From assembly GCA_032622095.1 (NCBI GenBank), contig CP136066.1:149573559-149637558 (forward strand): a stretch of DNA of 64,000 bases, given 5' to 3'. A program made the translations under genes and the position numbers. Below are positions 20,954 to 32,492 of this stretch, one piece after another (within the stretch, counting starts at the first letter, position 1; each line of letters starts with the position of its first letter). A model generated the notes under the pieces. That model was not told the DNA's origin. It worked only from the letters and a program-made list of their open reading frames with translations, and searched no databases. The DNA comes from Siphonodentalium dalli (Eukaryota > Mollusca > Scaphopoda > Gadilida > Siphonodentaliidae).

Positions 20954-21068
20954 TAGACAATTATACATTTGTTGTAATAATCTCTATTAATGTTGCCTGA
21001 AGATATGTAAACCATTGAAAGGCCTAGCAACATAAATATTTTCTAGAACCATGGCTTACTTACTTTTA

Positions 21069-21071
<3 letters not shown>

Positions 21072-21138
<67 letters not shown>

Positions 21139-21170
21139 GGGGGGGTGTGTATGTGTGTGAGGGTGTGTGT
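21072..21170. repeat. (TA)n followed by (TG)n microsatellite
   Basis: An uninterrupted AT run of about 58 bases (21072-21129) passes into TGTGTGTG with a G run and then further TG repeats. Confidence 0.97.
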
Positions 21171-22162
21171 GTCTCGCTAATGTGGTTGTGTACAAACATT
21201 CATCCCAATGAAACTGCACATCTTAACTATGATTGAAATAACATGTTGGTTTTCAAATATGTTTGGTCTGAAAATACAATATGTTTCCGCTAAGGTTTCG
21301 CAATATGAAGATTACGCAGATGAGTACATGTATTGATATCTCATATTTATTTCCGAAAACGATTCATAAAGGCACTCCCACATCATAAAATAATTGGATA
21401 TTTTTTCGTTCAGAACTGTTCAGACAAAAAGTTATCAAGTCAGAATCATGTCCCACCTGCAATATGTGTCAAATACCTAAGATATTGCCTAACAATTGCA
21501 AGCTCGACGTTTTTCTCCACATTGCAAAAATTAAGTTCGATCAGGGTTGAATATTGAAATCTGATGTCTGTCGCGTATATATATGGAAACATGCATCAAC
21601 ACTCATTGCGTTGCATGACGACACTATTATGTACAGTACTTGTTATTAAATATACATTTGAATAATTTTTCCAATGATATAACTTCATATTTCAGACGTC
21701 TTTGACCGGGAATTGGGAGTGGCTTTTTAATATTAGATGAATGTTTTAAATTGTAATTTAATTTTAAGTTACAACCACTTATTTTTTAGATTAGGAAGAA
21801 ACAACCCAGGCAAATGGAACCAAAAATTTCCCAACCCAACAAATTGGAACCAAAAATATATCAGAGAAAAAGAAAATAAAAAATTTCCTTTGTGAACTCA
21901 TCTTCAAATCAGTTTACCACTTACAGCTGCTATTAGAACACTGCTGGTTGTATGTGATCAAATAAGGTTATTGTTATATTTTTCTCAGATTGACCGACAA
22001 AATATTTCGCATTTGACACAATTTTTCAAGTCCCTACAATGCAATTGAATGACATATCATGTAATGATGCCTGGAAACTGGCCGACTCAAATAAAAGTAA
22101 TTAAATTTCCTCCCAAGTAAATGTAACATGATGATATAGCATTTATTTGTCTCATAACATGT
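21171..22162. other. No gene seen
   Basis: AT-rich sequence; only short frames. GGAACCAAAAAT occurs twice near 21815 and 21847. Confidence 0.4.
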
Positions 22163-22567
22163 TATATATTAGCTAATTGTGGAATATATTCTTGCGTATG
22201 CATGTTGTAGAGAATTTCCGTTTGTCATGCTTATTTCTCGTAACTTAATGGATGGATTTCAACGAAATATGGTATGCATGTTTAGTTCAACTTCGTTCGG
22301 TGCTTTCTAAACAAAACTTCCGTTCAGTTTATTATTTGCGTGAGTTATGCCCCTTTGAACTTATAAAACGGAATTTCTTTTCATCACGCTTATTTATCAA
22401 AACTTATTAATTAACTTATTATGGATTTTTTGCGTGAGTTATGCCCCTTTTTGGACTTGGAAAGTCACATGGTCTTTTTAAAGAGTTATGGGCCTTTCTT
22501 TTGAATTGTGTTTTAATTAAATCAGCTATCATAAGCAACCCCTTCATAAATATTTTTCAGGAGTCAC
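22163..22567 (+). repeat. 405-bp direct duplication, left copy
   Basis: By eye every base matches 23605-24009 (offset 1442). It begins TTATATTAGCTAATTGTGG-like sequence and ends TTTTTCAGGAGTCAC. Inside are internal sub-repeats such as TTGCGTGAGTTATGCCCCTTT (twice) and CATCACGCTTATTTATC/GTCATGCTTATTTCTC, as in other molluscan dispersed repeats. A frame running out of it (22441-22728) has no family signature. Confidence 0.95.
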
Positions 22568-23357
22568 GGATGACGTCATTAATGGTGGAGAAAAGGCCAA
22601 ACATATCTTTTTTGAAGAGAGTGTCACCTGGGAAGGAGAATATCTTCAACTCACTAGAAAAGTCGTCCGAGAAGGATGTAGTTCCAATAAATGAGTTGAA
22701 CCAATTGTTATGGAGTGTTCTAAATTGAACTTGAAACTGATTTAAACGGACACTCACCTATTCAAGTACCGTATATTTAGTTTTGTGTTAAATGTTCCTC
22801 GTGTTGAAGTCCTTTCCAATGTTTTCACTAGACGGTTTCTTCTGCTAGTACAATAAGTTTGACTTGAGTGGGATCTAATTTTTCAACTACACTGAAACAT
22901 ATGTAGCAAGCTAGTTTGAGGAATGTTTTCATGTTTTCTGCATAGTTTGTTAGTATGAACAATACAGGAAGTCATTAACGAATGCATGATTCCTTTGATA
23001 AAGGCATATTCCGAGAATGTATTAGTACTAGTTAGCATAGCCATTACATATTCCAGCTTCAATGCAGTGCACTAAACCACTGAAACAGAACTTTCATTTA
23101 ACTGAAATATAGCAAGGAAATATAATGATGGATGTTTATCATTCCATAAATTGACATCTAACTGAATGGTAATTAGTACTGTAATATGTTGACAAGCCGA
23201 GTCGATATGACAATTTATTATACTTTGTGATTGATTTGTTTAATTTTAAAATGTGGCAGAATATACATGTATGTATATCATTTACATTTAATACTTAACA
23301 TTATTTAACAACACAACAAAAATGAAAAATAAGTCGTAATTCCTCCCTATCATTTAT
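22568..23357. other. Spacer between the duplicated copies, no gene seen
   Basis: The segment is AT-rich with stop codons in all frames. No repeat or protein signature was recognised. Confidence 0.4.
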
Positions 23358-23420
23358 TAGTGTCACTACTGTTACCGAAGTGTCACTCCTGTTACCGAAG
23401 TGTCACTCCTGTTACCAGTA
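23358..23420. repeat. 20-bp minisatellite, three units
   Basis: GTGTCACTCCTGTTACCGAA is repeated about three times, the first unit reading TCACTACTGTTACC. The same motif is scattered at 13515-13935. Confidence 0.9.
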
Positions 23421-23604
23421 CATTTTTGTCAATATGTGCAGAAATAATGATCCAAGGAAAACAACTATTGTTGTAATGGGTTTGATATAAAGTGTCAATT
23501 CCTGTGAAAATAAAATGAACTTGGTTTACTTAGTTCCCTTGTCTGAATCTTGAATTGAAGATTTTGCTATCCTCCAAATTGTACAGTTTTGATATATTGA
23601 CCCA

Positions 23605-24009
23605 TATATATTAGCTAATTGTGGAATATATTCTTGCGTATGCATGTTGTAGAGAATTTCCGTTTGTCATGCTTATTTCTCGTAACTTAATGGATGGATT
23701 TCAACGAAATATGGTATGCATGTTTAGTTCAACTTCGTTCGGTGCTTTCTAAACAAAACTTCCGTTCAGTTTATTATTTGCGTGAGTTATGCCCCTTTGA
23801 ACTTATAAAACGGAATTTCTTTTCATCACGCTTATTTATCAAAACTTATTAATTAACTTATTATGGATTTTTTGCGTGAGTTATGCCCCTTTTTGGACTT
23901 GGAAAGTCACATGGTCTTTTTAAAGAGTTATGGGCCTTTCTTTTGAATTGTGTTTTAATTAAATCAGCTATCATAAGCAACCCCTTCATAAATATTTTTC
24001 AGGAGTCAC
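23605..24009 (+). repeat. 405-bp direct duplication, right copy
   Basis: Identical by eye to 22163-22567. The flanks differ on both sides (CCCATA before; TACCATTGG after), so the duplication covers a defined unit and is not part of a longer tandem. Confidence 0.95.
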
Positions 24010-24899
24010 TACCATTGGTGTAACAGAATCAACCACACGACTTACATTTTATGAGCCCTGCAAGTTCACGCGAATATGCCTAACGGAAATTTAATTCAAT
24101 GGACAAAATCTCTTACACCTGCGTGTTTTATAAAATTTATAATAAATACTCCATGCATACATATTAGTTACTTTGTGATATATTATACCATAATACCCAT
24201 GATGGTAGGCAGTCAAATAATGTTGAAACCTAGGAACTATTTGTTTATAGTACGCAAGGATATACGTTGGAATGTCGTTTTTATTTATCACGCGATTGAT
24301 GTGACGTCAGTTCATTCATGATTTTGAACCAGTCAACGACGTCACGAGCGCCTTGTATCGCAACTGCAGTAACGATACAGATGTTTTTTTTATCGCCAAT
24401 TCGTTATCGTCAATTTTATCAGGGAATTTCATAGGAAATGGTAGATAAAGGCTATGTGCCAGAAAACAAACGCAAAAATGCTCATAAAATGCATGTGTTC
24501 CCCAGCTAACTCTGTGAGAAGTAAACAAAAAACCCGTAGTTCCACATGTAGCTATTCCACATAAATTTGCATCCAATTATCTCCCAAGAATCCATCATGC
24601 ATGTATTTGAAGGAAAATGTTAGTAGAATGCACCGCTACATGCGGAACTGTAGCAATTTGACTTCTCATAATATTAGCATTGTCAAAAATGCATTGCATA
24701 TGCATGTTGCCTGAATATTCGGCCAACACATGGTTATCTATGACTAAATGCCTGCAGTTGGCTAACTCCGAGATTGGCAGTGTTAGGAATAAAATTAATT
24801 AATCCACAAAACAAATTTCCCTCTGATTAAAGAAACATAACTAAAAGTCCAATGAAAACTTCAAATATTTCAAAATCCAAGTGGAAATAAGCCATAACA
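24010..24899. other. No gene seen
   Basis: Contains GTGACGTCAG near 24300 and CGACGTCACGAG near 24339. Short frames on both strands show no family signature. Confidence 0.4.
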
Positions 24900-25368
24900 C
24901 GGACCGAACCCGAGATATTGTAGCAACCAACTCATAAACAAAAACATTATTGAAATCGGTTAATATTTGTTCGAGCTATTGCGCTTTTATGACAACAGAA
25001 TGGCGAGAAAACGTCAAACTAAGGGACATAACAGGTAAACAAAATCGAAGCAAACTGGTTTTCGAACTCGTCCGAGATATTGTAGCAACCAACTCATAAA
25101 CAAACACATTATTGAAATCGGTTAATATTTGTTCTGAGTTGTTGCGCTTAAGACAAAAAATGGCGAGAAGTCGTCAAACTAAGGGCATAACTCAGGTAAG
25201 AAAAATCGGACGAAATTTGTTTTCGAACTCGTCCCAGATAGTGTGGCAACCAACTGATAAACAAAAACATTATTGAAATCAGTTAATATTTGTTCGAGTT
25301 GTTGTGCTTGCGACCGGATCGGACGGCTAGACGGACGGACGCAGGGACGGATGGTGCTGATTTCTATA
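24900..25368. repeat. Tandem repeat, ~160-bp unit, three copies
   Basis: The anchor GAGATATTGTAGCAACCAAC (third copy changed at two places) begins near 24912, 25073 and 25233. Each unit continues with CATTATTGAAATCGGTTAAT and a TTGTTCGAG block and a GGCGAGAA/CGTCAAACTAAGGG block. It ends in an ACGGACGGACGCAGGGACGG-type tail. The long minus-strand frame over 25179-25691 is produced by these repeats. Confidence 0.88.
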
Positions 25369-25369
25369 G

Positions 25370-25396
25370 TCCCCCGAAATAAATTTTCGGGGGACA
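25370..25396. repeat. Strong 11-bp hairpin
   Basis: GTCCCCCGAAA and TTTTCGGGGGAC flank a TAAA loop. It closes the tandem array and its GGACGG tail, and looks like the 3' terminal hairpin of a dispersed element. Confidence 0.85.
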
Positions 25397-25539
25397 CTGA
25401 TATATTTATTCCCCTTCCATTGAGAATAATAGACTGGCAGCACAAACCAGATCGATACAAGAGGTTGCACCTCCGGTGCTGGATATGTGCCAATTGAAAC
25501 ATGGACATGACGGATAACAAAGTTAAAATATATATATGA

Positions 25540-26010
25540 GCGGACGGACAAAAATTAAACATTTTCAGTTGAACAAAGAGGGATAACTCTTGAATGGAAA
25601 ATGCAAACAACATTACTAACTGACCCCTCTTTTGAAAACCCTCCTGATGCAAAATCTCCATACCAAATTTCAACAGAATCCAATAACCCACGGCTGAGAT
25701 ATATGAGTGGACGGAGGGAAATCCAACATTTTTCAGATAATGCAGAGCGATAACTCTTGAACGGAAATGTGAACGTTAATGAACTTTCTAGGAAAGGACT
25801 TCTGGTGCCAAACTTTCAAGCCAAGTTTCATCAAGATACGATAATCCACGGTTGAGATATGAGGGGACTGATGGATATTCAACATTTTCAGATAAACAAA
25901 GGGGGGTTAACAACGTCAATGAATCCTCCTGGTGTCATACATACATACCAATTTTCATCGAGGTCCGATAGCACATGATTGAGATATGTGAGCGGACTGA
26001 CGCGTGTAAT
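25540..26010. repeat. Diverged relatives of the 177-bp array, three units
   Basis: Blocks CATTTTCAG, AAAGRGGRATAACTCTTGAA and CCATACCAAATTTCA recur with a spacing of about 165 bases (anchors near 25582 and 25750, weaker near 25905). They match the blocks of the 85-1140 array in order, but with lower similarity. Confidence 0.75.
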
Positions 26011-26523
26011 CCAGTATACCCCCATTTTGGATGGGGGATATCATTAAGCACATAACACGCGTCGGTACCTTGACAAAAATAACATCACAGTTTATATGTC
26101 CGGATATGTTGATAATACAATTTGTTGCAGCTTCCTCTTTCAAATATGGAATATGTTGTATATAATGTGATCTGGGGATACGAAAATTATGTGGGCCTTT
26201 AACGTATTAATAGACTCCCCTGAACCGGACCAGCATATACAACTAACAAAAACCAGCATAATTTTCACCTACTGCCTATCGATCCTAGGCATCCACCCGT
26301 TACAATTACCATCACTGAACATTTGGGTAAAACGAAGAATGATTAATGCGAATAGCGATAGCATGCACAGTTGACATACATGTATGGTAAGAATCCGACA
26401 AATATCGGGTGGGTACTATAACGACAAAAGTGTGAACGATGCTTGGTCTTTTCTAATAATAATTCAAAAATATCCCCATCCCATATGTAATACACGTGCA
26501 TGACGACAGGGTTATAAACTTAC
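26011..26523 (-). other. Start of intron 1 of the PAN-like gene; no further exon seen
   Basis: The minus-strand GTAAGT donor is at 26523-26518. The sequence downstream of it (lower coordinates) is AT-rich. A CCCCCATTTTGGATGGGGG hairpin lies near 26019. No second exon with a phase-1 entry was recognised. Confidence 0.5.
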
Positions 26524-26791
26524 CTTCAAAACTCCTGAACACACTTCGTGACGTCGAGATGGGTTCAAGCGTGCCATCTGTTAAGTAACACTTGTTTTTC
26601 TCCTCATCGTAAGCGAACTCTTTGCAGGATCCCTCACACAACCCGGCACACTGAATCTCTGAGTTTACCGTCACAACTCGTTCTGGAAATTGTGCACACC
26701 CGATCGGAGATAAATCATCAACAACCATAAACTTTCTGCAGTCCGCAGTAAAAATGGTTGCCAAAATAACAGTCAAAGTTGACAGGTTCAT
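26524..26791 (-). CDS. First exon of a secreted PAN/apple-like cysteine-rich protein
   Basis: The frame starts at ATG 26791 and runs 89 codons plus one base to an AAG|GTAAGT donor at 26524/26523, a phase-1 junction as is usual for extracellular modules. Residues 1-17 (MNLSTLTVILATIFTAD) form a typical signal peptide. The mature part has Cys32, 48, 52, 56 and 68; the segment CAGLCEGSCKEFAYDEEK followed by CYL has the C..C...C..F.Y......C.L pattern of PAN/apple-like domains. Such domains bind proteins or sugars outside the cell; the ligand cannot be told here. Composition is clearly less AT-rich than the flanks. The gene must continue to the left, but no second exon was recognised. The same frame past the donor ends soon in a stop, which supports splicing. 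Confidence 0.75.
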
Positions 26792-26898
26792 AATACGGAT
26801 CCTGAATATGCTGGCCTATACAAATTGAAACTTCCCCTTACAAGTGATCCTGTGACGTTTTCTGTTTAAAGACGTAACTACCCGGTACCCCTTGACAA

Positions 26899-26907
26899 CT
26901 TATATGG
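26899..26907 (-). promoter_or_regulatory. TATA-like box upstream of the PAN-like exon
   Basis: CCATATAAG on the minus strand lies about 110 bases before the ATG. A start site 25-30 bases on would give an 80-base leader. Position and sequence fit a core promoter, but it is unproven. Confidence 0.35.
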
Positions 26908-26909
26908 GG

Positions 26910-28217
26910 TATCGACCGCATCGTAGTCCTCTTATTATCAATCTCGTGTGACGTTGTGCCTATATATCTGAATGCAAGATATCGATGTTTGGTTATTGCG
27001 CGATGCGACCGGACTGGCTACCGTGGTGATCTTAGGGCCTTTTCAGATGTTTAAATCCACTTGGTGGTTTGAATGTCCAAATTATGCTCGGTTGTTATAC
27101 ATCGCAGTCCAGTTCAAGGTAACAACGTAGATCGATAAAAACGCTAAGTATGGACTAATTCAAGTGATCTAATTCAAAAAGTCTGAACATTCGACGGTAT
27201 GGAACAATAAAGACGACCCTTGTTAGTCAATTCATGATGCGGTAGAAATAGAGAGCGTTTGTTATGTTCGAATAATTGAAACAGGAGGAAAATCGTTATG
27301 ATATTGGCAAGTATTGTCTCAGAGCTCGTGTAGCCCGTATATCAATATTTCGTGTATCTATCAATCTATTTTATACCTCCTTCCAATTAAGAAATAACTC
27401 TTGTGTTAACGAATGACATGTGAATGTATGTACACAGCATGACAATGACCTGCATGTATCACGTGACACTACACGAGACTGACGCGTGTATTCATGTATA
27501 CAGACATGTACATGTGCATAAAACGTTACATCAACATTGACCCACCATCATCGTGACACCACCTGTAAGTGTTTGGAATAAAACATAGTCATACATGATT
27601 TACAGCCATTGTGTTTTTAAAAGATCATACTGGTGAAAACTATCTGAAAATATTTAAAAGTGTTCCAAGTATCCCCGATTATGTTACTTCCGCTTCCTTA
27701 CGTTGCTGCTTCTACATGTAGAAGGGCGCCCTATGAACTGGTAAACTACAGCACTTGAAGATTTCCAATATTCGCTAAAATAATTATAAAGATGCGAATA
27801 TATTGTTTTGTTTCAATAATTAAATATATGTGAATCGTTGACAGCATCAATCATGTTAAGATACTAGTATGTGTCTCTATAATTTTGTTATCCGCATTTG
27901 TGTGGTCCACTATAGCACGAATATGCTGACTTCGTTGTTTTATTCTGCTATAAACAGAGAAAGATATTTTGAATTTAGCGGTACAATTTTGAGGATATTT
28001 TGAAATGCTTCACTTCAGTGGTCCCATCGATCAATGAAGGGATAAAGATAATATGAACATCGCTAGACTATACTTGGCATATGTTCCAATAACTTTGTTT
28101 AATATCTGACAGCATTTTATGGTTCCCAGTTATGACGGGCATTGGTTACTTTGCTTCGTGTGTTGTGAATTTATATTGCGTTCAAATGTGCACTTTTAAT
28201 ACAGCCTGTATTGGTTT
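26910..28217. other. No gene seen; upstream region of the PAN-like gene
   Basis: Sequence upstream of the candidate promoter. It is AT-rich with TACATGTACATGTG-type stretches near 27510 and no long frames. Confidence 0.4.
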
Positions 28218-28465
28218 AGGTAGATTATCTGCTTAGAATCGCCTCATTTTGAGTTGATAATGTGCTGAAAATTAGAGCGTTTTGTCAAATGATCGACTCA
28301 TAATGAGGCAATTCTAGCAGATTGTGTGCGGACAACGACACACATAAGCCAACTCACGACACTTCAGGTGTAGGTTCTTATACTTTTATTTTCACTGAGG
28401 TGGGCGCCATAAAATAACGGACATGACTCCATATATCTGCTTATTTCAGAATCAAACAAGCAGTC
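28218..28465 (+). mobile_element. 'AATCGCCTCATT' foldback family, copy A
   Basis: CTGCTTAGAATCGCCTCATT pairs with AATGAGGCAATTCTAGCAG about 70 bases on, around a GAGCGTTTTGTCAA centre. Then follow TGTGCGGACAACGACACAC, TTCAGGTGTA and ATCTGCTTATTTCAGAATCAAA, in the same order as copies B and C. The right terminus is missing. Confidence 0.7.
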
Positions 28466-28554
28466 GCAGACGGCGGTATCCCCCGCCGAATTGTGCAGTT
28501 GGGGAAGTGCATTCTCAATAATGTTTGCGTTCTCAGTATGTGCTAAACAAGAGG

Positions 28555-28885
28555 TGGGATTTTGTCAGAAAGCCTGGCTCGCGAACTCATTTTAGGTACT
28601 GGTCATGGGAACGAATATACGAAAAATCTTTGAAATCTGTTGACATTTGTGGAAATGGGCCCTGTGACGTCGTCAATTTGCACACACACAAAAAATAAAC
28701 AAAGTCCAATAAGTCCACTGAAAATATCCGGCCGGACCTGGTTTGCTAACTCTTTCTAGCAACTGGTCAAGTGAACTCATATACCAAAAATCTTTGAAAT
28801 CCGTTGAGATTTGTGTGTGGAAATGAGCCCTGTGGCGTCGTAAAAAATATCCGGCCGGACCTGGCTTGCGAACTTGTACAGCCCC
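28555..28885. repeat. Tandem repeat, ~166-bp unit, two copies
   Basis: AAAAATCTTTGAAATCYGTTGA, GTGGAAATGRGCCCTGTG and ATCCGGCCGGACCTGG recur in order (near 28621 and 28787; 28726 and 28848). Style and length match the arrays at 24900 and 30230. Confidence 0.75.
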
Positions 28886-30229
28886 AGGGAAAATAAATGA
28901 TAACGTTTAAGTGCCTAATATGTCAGATCTTAAATCAGATTTCAACCAAAATCTTGTTGAACCATACAGACAGGGTCACAGTCACATGGTTAGCAAAAAG
29001 CATGGATAATTGTTTTCTTGGACTTGACTGGGTCAATTGAGCGGTTGTTAAAGTATTGTCTTGCTCCTGGTGGTACTTTATATAGAACGCCATACTTGAT
29101 GGTTTTTCATAGTATTAAAGGCTGTCCGTTTACTCTGGTGCTAGTTGTGGATTTTAAAAGTAAATTTTCAGGAACTTACAGGGGCATATACATGGATCAG
29201 TGATAATTATACGATATCTGCAAATGTTTGCTTGTTTTGATAGTGAATTAATGTTACGTTTCTTATAGCTCCATAACTTGACTCAGAGCAGAGTTTTAAA
29301 GACTGTTTCTTTTGTTGTTTATGTTTTTTTGTATTTGTATCGTATCCTTTTGCCAGTGACATTGTCAACTAAGCTTTTGCAGTCAACCGAAGAGTTGCCT
29401 TGCTGCACCTTTGATTTTTATGCTAGCTTATGGCCTTGTGTTTGGAAGACTAAATACAAGACCAGTATTGTGACATGCACTATTTACTGGTCAATAATCA
29501 TCACTGGTGCATTTGGCTGTTCAAGTGATTTCATTTCTTTATAAATTTATATTTCCCAAGAATTTAGCCTTTTGAACGACAATAAGTATTCATCAACTTA
29601 CCAGCAATCAGTGGCACTCACACAAGTTTTGGAGAGGTTTGTGATAAAGTTACCCAGATTAAGAATATTTCATGTTTAGCAACAAATTATTCATTTTTGC
29701 GATCAAAATGACGAGCTACAATACTAATATGTCTTAATGTGTGCTTAATTAGGGCTTTTACTTGCCAAAACAGAACAGTATTTCCCTTAGTCACTTTTAT
29801 CACAGAAAACCGGTGAGTGACCTATTCAGCGCCACTTAAGGGTACACAATTGTTCGTATATGTATATTACATACATTTGTACTTCCTGTTGCAAATGAAC
29901 GGTGTATGTACGTAGCGGCATCGGCGCAGCACCGTTCTGAGACAATCAAATTGCAGCAAGCAATGGATTCTCATCATATACAGCGATTGCCATTGCCTTG
30001 AAAAGACACGTGGCGTTATGTGACCAATGTTATCTATTCTATTTAAGAACGGCATTTACTGAACAGGAAGCGTGGACAAATTTGATGTCACCCTTCCACT
30101 TGTTCGATAAATTTAAAAATTCGATAGTTCCCATCTATAGGCATGTAAGGCGTGCGGAATGGAAGTGCTGACGCACGGACGGACGCCGACCCATGACAAT
30201 AGCTCAAACTACTGTTGAGCTAAAAACAA
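28886..30229. other. No gene seen
   Basis: Open frames of 61-88 codons at 29018-29203 and 29278-29544 are rich in Phe, Tyr and Leu as expected for AT-rich chance frames and lack any family motif. No repeats noticed. Confidence 0.4.
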
Positions 30230-30595
30230 TCAGATTACAAAAACTAAAGTTTTCATCTGGAAACCAAAATAATCGGCAAGTTCTACGTCGACAAGGACCA
30301 TAAGTCCGACAAAAACGAGCGGACCGAACCCATCTTCGAACTTGAACTGTATTTGGAGCTGATAACCTCACATACCAAATTTGGTTCAGATCTGATCGCA
30401 CAAACTAAAGTTATCATTCGGAAACCACCAGACGACAAAATTCGAACTCGAAAAGGGGCCATAACTTCGGCAAACGTGGGCGGAACTTGACCTGTATTTT
30501 AAGCTCATAAACTCACATGCCAAATTTGGTTTCGATCCGATAATGTTTTGATCTGATCAACTCGCATAACAAATTTGGTTTGGATCCGGTCAGCC
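30230..30595. repeat. Diverged tandem repeat with ACCAAATTTGGTT motif
   Basis: CAYRCCAAATTTGGTTYMGATC occurs near 30370, 30517 and 30569, and AACTAAAGTT(A/T)TCAT.(T/C)GGAAACC near 30240 and 30403. The units are about 150-160 bases. Confidence 0.65.
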
Positions 30596-30945
30596 TGTTC
30601 TCCCGAAAACCCGCACATTACCTGCTTATAATAGAAATTGTTTTAGCTATAAAATCTGCTTAGAATCGCCTCATTTTAAGCCATTATTGTGCAGGAAAAA
30701 AGAACGGTTTAGCACATTATGGATTAATAATGAGGCGATTCTAAGCCTATTATGGGCGGACAATGACATATATAAGCAAAATCACGATTGTTCAGGTGTA
30801 CGCTCTTTAACATGTGTTTTCACTGTGGCTCGCGCCATAATACGAAGTAACGGCTATGAATCCATGATCTGCCAATTTCAGAATCAAATAAATACAATAT
30901 TTACCGATTTAACATTATAGGTCGATAATGTGCGTATTACCTCGA
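30596..30945 (+). mobile_element. 'AATCGCCTCATT' foldback family, copy B
   Basis: It starts TGTTCTCCCGAAAACCCGCA as copy C does and ends ATTATAGGTCGATAATGTGC before GTATT. The central hairpin pairs TTAGAATCGCCTCATT with AATGAGGCGATTCTAAG. The two ends (CGCACATTACCTGCTTAT and, reversed, CGCACATTATCGACCTAT) look like imperfect terminal inverted repeats. Confidence 0.72.
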
Positions 30946-31593
30946 GGATATGTTGATCCGGTAGCCCAAAATACATTTATCACCCGGAAACATTCCGAAT
31001 GGACGGACGGACACATGATATTTGTGTGGGAACAAAAGATCGTAGCGAAGCAACTGTGTAGATAAATCAGACATTGGATTAGATTAAAACAATGAGGTGG
31101 GTACAAATAAAATCCCCCAATAGTAAACGATTCCGCTTGGAGTCAGGAATATAAATTAAAGAACTGACACGTGTGCAAGCCTAATATAAAACGGAAACAA
31201 TAGTACAAGAATACATGTCAAATAAATAAAATTACCATGGATGTACATAGAAATATGCAAAGAATTTTATAACATCAGATTTTGCATTAAAAAGGTAGTT
31301 ATAGTATTTGATGAATCGAGCATGAACATTTTTCAATGCGTCATGTTGACGATCGCGTGAGTGAGACAGAATGTCATCCTTCACAGAACCGACAGCTTCA
31401 ATCCACAAATAAGCAATAACAAACGCGAATACACTGTGTTGTAGTAATTATAACTGGCTCAACTTGAGTGTTTGCATCTTCAGTAGACGTTTCCATGGTC
31501 TGTTCCGGGACAGATGTTATATCGGTTACATCAAGTTGATACGCAAATGATGTTGGTTGATGGTCGAGCACCAACTATGTTCTTGGCATCGAA
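30946..31593. other. No gene seen
   Basis: Contains a GGACGGACGGACAC stretch near 31000 and otherwise AT-rich sequence. Confidence 0.4.
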
Positions 31594-31860
31594 TTATGAT
31601 AGATGTGTCTCAGCATTACGCCATTGATTTTTTAATTCAGTCCCATATGAGACATTAAGGATCCAGTGTGTACCTTGACAGTTTGAACATGTTTTTTTTC
31701 CTTTCGTACAATCCTCATGATCATGATCAGAATCAGAACAGCGTGCACGTGATTTCTTTACCTTTACAATGTTCGTGGCTATGACATACCCCTGACAATT
31801 AAAACATCGTAAGGGATTTGGAAACATATGTAGACAAATATATCTTAATATATCCAACAT
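31594..31860 (-). pseudogene. Zinc-knuckle fragment of a non-LTR retrotransposon ORF1
   Basis: The minus frame reads NPLRCFNCQGY, then SRARCSDSDHDHEDC, then KKTCSNCQGTH. The series of C..C....H....C knuckles with RCFNCQGYGH and CSNCQGTH-like cores is typical of the gag-like ORF1 protein of Jockey/CR1-type LINEs, which binds RNA. In the first knuckle the expected His is lost; the neighbouring frame reads YGHSHEHC, suggesting compensating small deletions. Nothing up- or downstream continues the protein, so this is a short relic. Confidence 0.6.
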
Positions 31861-32492
31861 TTAATGTCGGCGAATGTTGGCACCGAATGAAAGTCAAAAG
31901 ATAACTATGCAAATGAACTTTTAGTCCATCAACTGTCGTCAACACTCAACAAGCATCAGGACGAAAACCAAACAGACAGCAGAGAATAGAAACAATACGT
32001 GAAAAACCGAAAACAGTACTTCAAACATCGAGGCGTGACTAGCCGATTGGTTTAGCCGGGTCAACACAACTATCAGTCTTGACGAGAAGTAGAACCAAAG
32101 TGTATCATGAGATGAGCCGTATCCGCAGGTCGATGCGTCAGGTGGTGTGGCCGCCCTAGTACCACCATGACTCATACAACACACTCTCGGGATGCACACC
32201 ACCCACAACAAACAGGGTGCCACGGGTGGTTCTTACCCCTCACATTGGGAAGGTAGCCCTATTCTACTCAGTCATATAAAGGGCCCAGGGAACGTGAGTG
32301 GCGAATGGTCTCCAGTGAATTTAAAGGAAAGAGGAACTATCCATGTTGTCTTCCAGCAATTGACGACAAAATATCGCCATAAAACAGTGGATCCATTTAC
32401 TTCAACTACAATATTTGTTTTCCATTTAATATTGATGCTCTAGATGTTGTTGACTAATTTGGAGAATCTGGTGTTTGTACACTCAATACACA
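31861..32492. other. No gene seen
   Basis: Overlapping frames on both strands at 31939-32443 have no family signature. Base composition is somewhat less AT-rich around 32100-32330. Confidence 0.4.

Noticed and set aside
21072-21170. TA/TG run considered as a regulatory or Z-DNA element
   Set aside because: It is an ordinary microsatellite; nothing in the neighbourhood suggests function.
25179-25691. 170-codon open frame on the minus strand
   Set aside because: It spans the junction of two repeat arrays and the GTCCCCCGAAA hairpin; no domain signature and composition as expected for chance.
29018-29544. Two hydrophobic plus-strand frames as small membrane proteins
   Set aside because: T-rich DNA gives Phe/Leu/Tyr-rich frames by chance; no start context, family match or conserved repeat.
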